From NCBI GenBank assembly GCA_017858095.1, contig JAFMCB010000001.1:62001-126000 (forward strand): a DNA stretch of 64,000 bases. The letters run 5' to 3'. Shown here in pieces: positions 58,043 to 64,000 of the stretch. A program made the position numbers and the translations under genes. This DNA is from Methylophilaceae bacterium. Lineage in GTDB: Bacteria > Pseudomonadota > Gammaproteobacteria > Burkholderiales > Methylophilaceae. Position 1 is the stretch's first letter. Each line of letters starts with the position of its first letter. A model generated the notes under the pieces. The model searched no databases, had not been told where the DNA came from, and saw nothing but the letters and a program-made list of their open reading frames with translations.

Positions 58043-59096
58043 TAATGAGGTCTCCCATGCTTTGTGGTTCTAAAATACCTTTTTCACATATTACTCTGGT
58101 AATAAATTTTGCAGGCGTTAAGTCAAAAGCAGGATTTAACGCTGGTGACGAACCAATTTCTATAGACTCCATCATACCTTGATTATTTTTACCGGATATC
58201 ATTAGTAATTCGTTTGGGTGTCGGTACTCTATTTCAAAGGGTTGATGTTCACCAATAAAATTGCTGTCAAAAGTACTGATTGGCGCAGCAACGTAAAAAG
58301 GAATATTGTGCTCAAAAGCAGCTAGTGCTTTCAAATATGTACCAATTTTATTCACCACTTGACCATCATAGGCTATGCGGTCCGCGCCAACAAGAACACA
58401 ATCCACATTACCTTCCTGCATCAAAAGTCCAGCAGCATTATCAGCAATAATTGTGTGTGGAATTTTGGCTTGTGATAATTCCCAGGCAGTAAGACTCATG
58501 CCTTGATTACGGGGGCGTGTCTCACTAACCCAAACATGAACATCTAAGCCAGCATCATGAGCCAAAAAAATTGGGCTCAATGCCGTTCCATAATCAATCG
58601 TGGCAAGCCAACCTGCATTACAATGCGTCATTACATTTAATTTATGTTTTTTATGTGTGCGAAGAAGTTGCAAGCCATGCATGCCAATCTTTTTATTATT
58701 TCTTACATCATCTTCAGCCATTTGTTGCGCAAATGACCAAGCTTCTTCAAAGCGTACTTTTGGCTCATTATTGAGTAAAAACGTTGTTAATTTATTTACA
58801 GCCCAAGCTAAATTTACTGCTGTTGGCCTAGCTTCAATTAATTGTTGGGCTACATCAGCAATGTAAGCATCCGATGCCTCATCTTTTAAGGCTAATGCCA
58901 AACCAAAGGCAGCTGTAACCCCTATCAATGGTGCGCCGCGGACTTGCATAGTTTTGATGGCCTCAACAACCTCCGCTAAAGAATATAAATCTTTAAAAAT
59001 TAACTCATGGGGCAGACGTGTTTGATCAATAATTTTGATAAAAGTCTTGCTATCAGAGGCCTGTAGAGTGCGTGTATTTTTATTATTAATTTTCAT
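58035..59096 (-). CDS. mtnA: Methylthioribose-1-phosphate isomerase
   Basis: 'QVRGAPLIGVTAAFGLALAL', 'MTHCNAGWLATIDYGTALSPIFLAHDAG', 'VWVSETRPRNQGMSLTAWELSQAKIPHTIIADNAAGLLMQ', 'VLVGADRIAYDGQVVNKIGTYLKALAA'. Confidence 0.96.
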   Translation of the reverse strand: MKINNKNTRTLQASDSKTFIKIIDQTRLPHELIFKDLYSLAEVVEAIKTMQVRGAPLIGVTAAFGLALALKDEASDAYIADVAQQLIEARPTAVNLAWAVNKLTTFLLNNEPKVRFEEAWSFAQQMAEDDVRNNKKIGMHGLQLLRTHKKHKLNVMTHCNAGWLATIDYGTALSPIFLAHDAGLDVHVWVSETRPRNQGMSLTAWELSQAKIPHTIIADNAAGLLMQEGNVDCVLVGADRIAYDGQVVNKIGTYLKALAAFEHNIPFYVAAPISTFDSNFIGEHQPFEIEYRHPNELLMISGKNNQGMMESIEIGSSPALNPAFDLTPAKFITRVICEKGILEPQSMGDLING

Positions 59097-59141
59097 TATA
59101 TTTGTCTCACAAAATCCTATATCAAATTAGTCCACAATATC

Positions 59142-59162
59142 TGTGGATAACTTTGTGAATAA
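59142..59162 (-). promoter_or_regulatory. Two tandem DnaA-box-like 9-mers
   Basis: Minus strand TTATTCACA (59154-59162) and TTATCCACA (59142-59150), 3-bp spacer; both fit TTWTNCACA. Confidence 0.5.
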
Positions 59163-59188
59163 ATCCTGTATAAAATTGCAACCTATGA

Positions 59189-59246
59189 TTTTTAAAGGAT
59201 TTTTTTTTAACGCTTAAAATTTAATCGATAAAAAAACCTTTAAAAA
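59189..59246. repeat. Long inverted repeat in intergenic region
   Basis: TTTTTAAAGG (59189-59198) + bulged A + TTTTTTT (59200-59206) pairs with AAAAAAA (59230-59236) + CCTTTAAAAA (59237-59246); 17 bp with one bulge, 23-nt loop. Confidence 0.6.
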
Positions 59247-59313
59247 ACAATAGGTTATTGTATGTCATTGTCATCATTGTGTTTTTTCAATTTAGTTAAA
59301 GTAGAACTTGAGG

Positions 59314-60093
59314 TCATGTGTATAACTTTGATAATTTGGGTAGAGCCTGATATGTATTTTCTCTAATAATAGCAGCCATTTCAGCTATTTTTAAGCCTCT
59401 AATAGTTGCTAAGAATTGGCCAATTTTAGGTAATTCCTCAGGTGAATTCTGTTCGCCTTTATTTAGCCACGCTGGCGGGATATCAGGAGTGTCTGTTTCT
59501 AACACAATCGACTCTAAGGGGAGTATTTTTGCTAATGTTTGAAGGTGTGTGGCTCTTGCATAAGTCATGGCTCCTCCAAAACCTAACTTAAAACCCATGG
59601 TAATAAATTGATTGGCCTGTTGCAGGCTTCCATTAAAAGCATGCGCAATACCTCCACAAACATTTATACGACGTAAATTTTTTAAAACATCGTCAATGGC
59701 ACCACGCACATGAAGAATGACGGGTAACTCATGTTTTTTTGCAAGTTTTAGTTGTTTGATAAAGATTTCCTCTTGCCAATCATGGTTGTTATTTTTTTTA
59801 AAAAAATCAAGCCCAATTTCACCAACTGCAACAGGTTTATAATTGGTTAAGTAACCATCCAGTAACTCTAAATCCTTGTACGTTATATCATTCACATAAA
59901 GCGGATGAAAACCAATAGCATAATGGCACCAGTCATTATTTTTGGATAATTGCAAAACATCTTGAATATTGCTTGGGCTAACTGTGGGGACTATAACCTT
60001 TTCAATATTTAATGCATCAAGACGCTCACCAAATAAACTTACCTCAGTGTGGGAAGATATAAAATCTAAATGGCAATGGCTATCAATCCACAT
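59314..60093 (-). CDS. TatD-family metal-dependent hydrolase
   Basis: '[10 protein letters not shown]', 'AVGEIGLDFF', 'LPVILHVRGA', 'GIAHAFNGSLQQA', 'LETDTPDIPP'. Confidence 0.93.
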   Translation of the reverse strand: MWIDSHCHLDFISSHTEVSLFGERLDALNIEKVIVPTVSPSNIQDVLQLSKNNDWCHYAIGFHPLYVNDITYKDLELLDGYLTNYKPVAVGEIGLDFFKKNNNHDWQEEIFIKQLKLAKKHELPVILHVRGAIDDVLKNLRRINVCGGIAHAFNGSLQQANQFITMGFKLGFGGAMTYARATHLQTLAKILPLESIVLETDTPDIPPAWLNKGEQNSPEELPKIGQFLATIRGLKIAEMAAIIRENTYQALPKLSKLYT

Positions 60094-61186
60094 GGTGGTA
60101 ATGAATTTTTGTTACATAGCGAATATCATTAGCAAAATTTCGAATATCGCTATGTTCAAGATGGATTTTATTTTTCATTGTTTCCAATACCGGCTGATTA
60201 AAGAGCCCAGCAGCTTCACCAGCCATTAGAATTGGGGCTTGATAAATTACTAATTCATCAATTAATTGTGCCTTCAGAAATTCACCATTTAGGGTCGGGC
60301 CCGCTTCAATTAAGATATCATTGAGTTCCAAATCACAACAACTATCCATTACCGCGTTAAGATCAATTCTGTCATTTGTAATTTTAGATTGAATAAGTCG
60401 AATTCCTTTTTTTTCCAAAATATCCTTCACACCAAGCGGATCATCATGATAAAAAATTAGGACATTTGCTTGGCTTAGTATTTTTGCTGCAAGATTTATT
60501 GATAAATTAGTGTCTAAAATAATACGTAACGGCTGAATATTATTTTGTAGAGGCCGTAAATTTAGCTGAGGATTATCTTTATTTATGGTGCCAACGCCCG
60601 TTATAATTGCTGAACTAATAGAGCGCCAGTATTGAACATCTTGACGTGAAGCACTCGAGCTAATCCATTGGCTATCAGAATTTTTTAGGCTAGTCCTACC
60701 ATCAAAGGAGCATGCGATCTTTGAACGAATGAATGGTTGTCCTTTTTTCATTCTTTTCATAAATCCTTTATTTATATCTTCGCATTGCGAGGACATTATA
60801 TCGAAATTCACGTTGATTCCAGCCTCGACTAACTTTTTGATACCTCTTCCATTAACAAGGGGATTGGGATCTTTTGCGCCGATGATTACCCGAGAAATGC
60901 CAGCATTTATGATTGAATCAACACATGGTGGAGTTTTTCCTTGGTGTGTACAGGGCTCAAGGGTGACATAAAGTTCTGCGTTTCTTGCTTTGTTACCAGC
61001 TTGTTTTAATGCAATAATCTCGGCATGCTCTTGCCCAGCCTTAAGATGAAAGCCTTGGCCTATAACTTTTTTATTTTTAACTACAATAGCACCTACACAA
61101 GGATTGGGGTGTGTCTTACCTAATCCTTTTTTTGCCAATGCTATGGCTTTATGCATAAAAAAATGATCAGAATTACTCAAAATCAA
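60083..61186 (-). CDS. ribD: Bifunctional pyrimidine deaminase/reductase RibD
   Basis: '[13 protein letters not shown]', '[10 protein letters not shown]', '[21 protein letters not shown]', C-terminal reductase '[24 protein letters not shown]'. Confidence 0.97.
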   Translation of the reverse strand: MILSNSDHFFMHKAIALAKKGLGKTHPNPCVGAIVVKNKKVIGQGFHLKAGQEHAEIIALKQAGNKARNAELYVTLEPCTHQGKTPPCVDSIINAGISRVIIGAKDPNPLVNGRGIKKLVEAGINVNFDIMSSQCEDINKGFMKRMKKGQPFIRSKIACSFDGRTSLKNSDSQWISSSASRQDVQYWRSISSAIITGVGTINKDNPQLNLRPLQNNIQPLRIILDTNLSINLAAKILSQANVLIFYHDDPLGVKDILEKKGIRLIQSKITNDRIDLNAVMDSCCDLELNDILIEAGPTLNGEFLKAQLIDELVIYQAPILMAGEAAGLFNQPVLETMKNKIHLEHSDIRNFANDIRYVTKIHYHHVD

Positions 61187-61629
61187 TCAAGGTCTTTAAT
61201 TGCATTATTGAAGTCCTCAACATCAGAAAAGCTGCGATAAACTGAAGCAAAGCGGATATAAGCTACTTTATCCAGCTTTTTTAACTCATGCATGACCAAT
61301 TCACCTAAATCTCTTGAATTTATCTCTCTCTCACCAAATGCGAGCACCTTGGTAATGATAGTTTCTACAGCTTGGTCAATATATTCCGCAGGTACAGGTC
61401 TTTTATGAAGGGCTCTTGCTAAGGAATGGAGCAGCTTTTCCCGATTAAATTCCTCGCGCTTAGCGTCCTGTTTGATAATTTGCGGCAAAGATAATTCAAT
61501 GTGTTCGTAGGTAGTAAAACGTTTTTCACACTTACCACATTTTCTTCGACGTCGAATTGAATTACTTTGTTCATTTACGCGTGAATCAATAACTTGGGTG
61601 TCTTCGGTTCTACAAAATGGACATTTCAT
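61183..61629 (-). CDS. nrdR: Transcriptional repressor NrdR
   Basis: '[45 protein letters not shown]', ATP-cone. Confidence 0.98.
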   Translation of the reverse strand: MKCPFCRTEDTQVIDSRVNEQSNSIRRRRKCGKCEKRFTTYEHIELSLPQIIKQDAKREEFNREKLLHSLARALHKRPVPAEYIDQAVETIITKVLAFGEREINSRDLGELVMHELKKLDKVAYIRFASVYRSFSDVEDFNNAIKDLD

Positions 61630-61634
61630 CGATT

Positions 61635-62882
61635 TTATTCACTATAAACTGGAAATTGATGAGTAAGCTCGTTCACTTTATTTTTAACCAAAGCAATATT
61701 CTTCTCATCATCAGGCTGATCTAAAACATCGGCAATTAAGTTTGCAACTTGAGTGCTCTCTTTTTCCTTAAAGCCTCTTGTTGTTATCGCGGGGGTGCCT
61801 AAACGTATACCAGAGGTAACAAATGGACTTTCAGGGTCATTTGGAATTGAGTTTTTATTTACAGTAATATGCGCCATTCCTAATAGTTGATCTGCTCGCT
61901 TTCCAGTTAAATTTTTGGGTCGTAAGTCTACTAAGAAAACATGCGATTCCGTTCTACCAGAGATAATTCGATAGCCTCGCTTTTTTAAGGAATCAACCAT
62001 GGTTTGGGCATTCTTGATAACCTGCGCTTGATAAACCTTAAATTCTGGTTTAAGTGCCTCAAGGAAAGCGGTAGCCTTGGCAGCAATAACATGCATTAAA
62101 GGTCCACCTTGAATTCCTGGAAATACAAATGAATTAATTATTTTTTCAAATTCTGGCTTCGCGATGATAAACCCACCCCTGGGACCTCTAAGCGACTTAT
62201 GTGTAGTGGAGGTAATAAAATCAGCATAAGGCGTTGGATTAGGGTACACGCCGCCTGCAATCAAACCAGAATAATGCGCCATATCCACCATAAAATATGC
62301 GCCTACTTTTTTTGCAATTTCTGACATACGCTGCCAATCAAATCGTAATGCGTAGGCAGACGCTCCTCCAATAATCAGTCTGGGTTTTGTCTCAAGTGCA
62401 ATTTTCTCCATTTCATCGTAATCTATCTCTTCCTGCTCATTTAAACCATATGGAACAATATTGAATAATTTTCCTGATAGGTTCGCCGGTGATCCATGTG
62501 TTAAATGTCCCCCGTGGCCCAAATTCATACCCATAATGGTATCTCCAGGTTTGAGCACTGCGAAATAAACTGCTTGATTGGCTTGGCTCCCAGAGTGGGG
62601 CTGAACGTTAACATATTCTGCACCATAGAGCTGTTTTAATCGATCAATAGCGAGTTGCTCAACCTGATCAACAAATTCACAGCCGCCATAAAATCGCTTA
62701 GCAATGTATCCCTCTGCATACTTGTTAGTTAATTGTGACCCTTGTGCCTGCATTACTGCTGGGCTGGTATAATTTTCTGAAGCAATTAATTCAATATGTT
62801 GTTCTTGTCGCTTGGTCTCGCTAACTATTTGACCCCATAATTCAGGATCGGTTTTTTCTAAATTTAGATCTTTATTAAACAT
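61635..62882 (-). CDS. glyA: Serine hydroxymethyltransferase
   Basis: '[44 protein letters not shown]', '[14 protein letters not shown]'. Confidence 0.99.
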   Translation of the reverse strand: MFNKDLNLEKTDPELWGQIVSETKRQEQHIELIASENYTSPAVMQAQGSQLTNKYAEGYIAKRFYGGCEFVDQVEQLAIDRLKQLYGAEYVNVQPHSGSQANQAVYFAVLKPGDTIMGMNLGHGGHLTHGSPANLSGKLFNIVPYGLNEQEEIDYDEMEKIALETKPRLIIGGASAYALRFDWQRMSEIAKKVGAYFMVDMAHYSGLIAGGVYPNPTPYADFITSTTHKSLRGPRGGFIIAKPEFEKIINSFVFPGIQGGPLMHVIAAKATAFLEALKPEFKVYQAQVIKNAQTMVDSLKKRGYRIISGRTESHVFLVDLRPKNLTGKRADQLLGMAHITVNKNSIPNDPESPFVTSGIRLGTPAITTRGFKEKESTQVANLIADVLDQPDDEKNIALVKNKVNELTHQFPVYSE

Positions 62883-62989
62883 TGGTTTTATGAGTTAATT
62901 AACTGTTATTGATTAGGCACTATTTTATCATGATGAGAAAAAATTAAGTTGCTTGACACAAACTATCTAAATGGAGATTAACTAAGATT

Positions 62990-63184
62990 ATGCAATGGAC
63001 AGATACGTTAGAAATCGCGGAAAAACTTTATGACTTAAAACCAGACGTTGATCCAAAAACGATACGATTCACTGATTTGATGAAATGGGTTATGGAGCTT
63101 GAGGGCTTTAACGATGATCCCAACAAATGTGGAGAGCGAATTCTCGAGGCAATTCAGCTCGCATGGATTGAAGAGTATGAATGA
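62990..63184 (+). CDS. iscX: Fe-S assembly adaptor IscX
   Basis: 'MQWTDTLEIAEKLYDLKPDVDPKTIRFTDLMKWVMELEGFNDDPNKCGERILEAIQLAWIEEYE', 64 aa. Confidence 0.95.
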   Translation: MQWTDTLEIAEKLYDLKPDVDPKTIRFTDLMKWVMELEGFNDDPNKCGERILEAIQLAWIEEYE

Positions 63185-64000
63185 TTGTATTGATAAAAAT
63201 ATTTTTCGTGCTTATGACATACGGGGAGTGGTCAACGAATCCTTAAGTGAGGAGAATGTTTCATTAATTGGACAGGCAATTGGGTCCGTGGCACTCGAAA
63301 AAAAACAACCTACTATCTGTGTAGGTCGGGACGGGCGTTTATCAAGTCCTAAGTTATCTGATGCACTGATACATGGTCTTTTATCCACAGGTATTAATGT
63401 CATTGATATCGGGCTGGTAGCAACGCCAATGCTGTATTTTAGTAACTTTCATTTAAAAACTAATAGCGGAATTATGATTACTGGCAGTCATAACCCTCCT
63501 GAATATAATGGATTTAAAACTGTTATTGATCAAGGAACATTATCCTCAAATGATATTCAATCTCTGCATCAAAGAATTATGGAAAAAAATTTCAAATTTG
63601 GCCATGGACAATTAGAGAAAGCAGATATACGGTCCGCTTACATAAATGCAATTATAGAAAATATTAATATTAGCCGTCCCATAAAAATTTCTATTGATTG
63701 TGGCAATGGTGCGGCTGGGGTTTGTGCAGCCGATTTATTCAGCAAACTTGGAGTAAAAACAGAAAATTTATTTTGTGAAGTGGATGGCACATTTCCCAAT
63801 CACCACCCTGACCCTTCAAATCCAAAAAATTTGATGGATTTAATTCATAATGTTAAAACCACTGACAGTGAATTCGGGCTTGCGTTTGATGGTGATGCAG
63901 ATCGTTTAGGTGTTGTCACAAAAAACGGTGAGGTTATCTACCCTGATCGACAACTATTATTGTTTGCTGATGCTGTTTTAAAAGAAAATCCTGGGGCTAC
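63177..64000 (+). CDS. Phosphomannomutase/phosphoglucomutase (AlgC/ManB family), truncated by window end
   Basis: Not in the ORF track because it runs off the edge; reads M N D C I D K N I F R A Y D I R G V V..., 'CVGRDGRLSSP', active site 'GIMITGSHNPPEYNGFK', 'FDGDADR'. Confidence 0.93.
   Translation, partial: MNDCIDKNIFRAYDIRGVVNESLSEENVSLIGQAIGSVALEKKQPTICVGRDGRLSSPKLSDALIHGLLSTGINVIDIGLVATPMLYFSNFHLKTNSGIMITGSHNPPEYNGFKTVIDQGTLSSNDIQSLHQRIMEKNFKFGHGQLEKADIRSAYINAIIENINISRPIKISIDCGNGAAGVCAADLFSKLGVKTENLFCEVDGTFPNHHPDPSNPKNLMDLIHNVKTTDSEFGLAFDGDADRLGVVTKNGEVIYPDRQLLLFADAVLKENPGA

Noticed and set aside
59097-59313. Calling this gap the chromosomal origin (oriC)
   Set aside because: Only two good DnaA boxes and no dnaA/dnaN/gyrB neighbours; evidence supports a DnaA-box cluster only.
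63381-63389. Additional perfect DnaA box TTATCCACA
   Set aside because: Single occurrence inside the PMM/PGM coding sequence; expected by chance in AT-rich DNA.

Overview
The window is a compact, AT-rich chromosomal segment that appears to come from a streamlined betaproteobacterium. Gene content and order (tyrA-aroA-cmk-rpsA-ihfB, glyA-nrdR-ribD, pyrG-kdsA-eno-ftsB, and a methanol-dehydrogenase maturation block mxaRSACKL) suggest a Methylophilaceae/OM43-like methylotroph; this taxonomic call is inference. About 55 protein genes cover nearly all of the window. I saw no rRNA, tRNA, CRISPR array, prophage, transposase or obvious horizontally acquired island. The left edge cuts an AddB-like nuclease gene and the right edge cuts a phosphomannomutase/phosphoglucomutase gene. 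Nothing here looks like a wholly new defence or mobile system. Points worth a second look: (i) mxaRSACKL with no mxaFJGI beside it; (ii) a coupled mtnA + FucA-like aldolase pair that fits a DHAP-type 5'-deoxynucleoside/methylthioribose shunt; (iii) the largest intergenic gap (59097-59313), which carries tandem DnaA-box matches and a long inverted repeat; (iv) a near-consensus NtrC site upstream of a lone amt gene; (v) ribosomal protein S1 with five S1 domains and a Lys/Glu tail; (vi) repeated 8-bp start/stop overlaps, the most frequent overlap class in the window; (vii) terminal truncations such as MetG. All calls rest on reading the sequence and family recognition; no searches were run.
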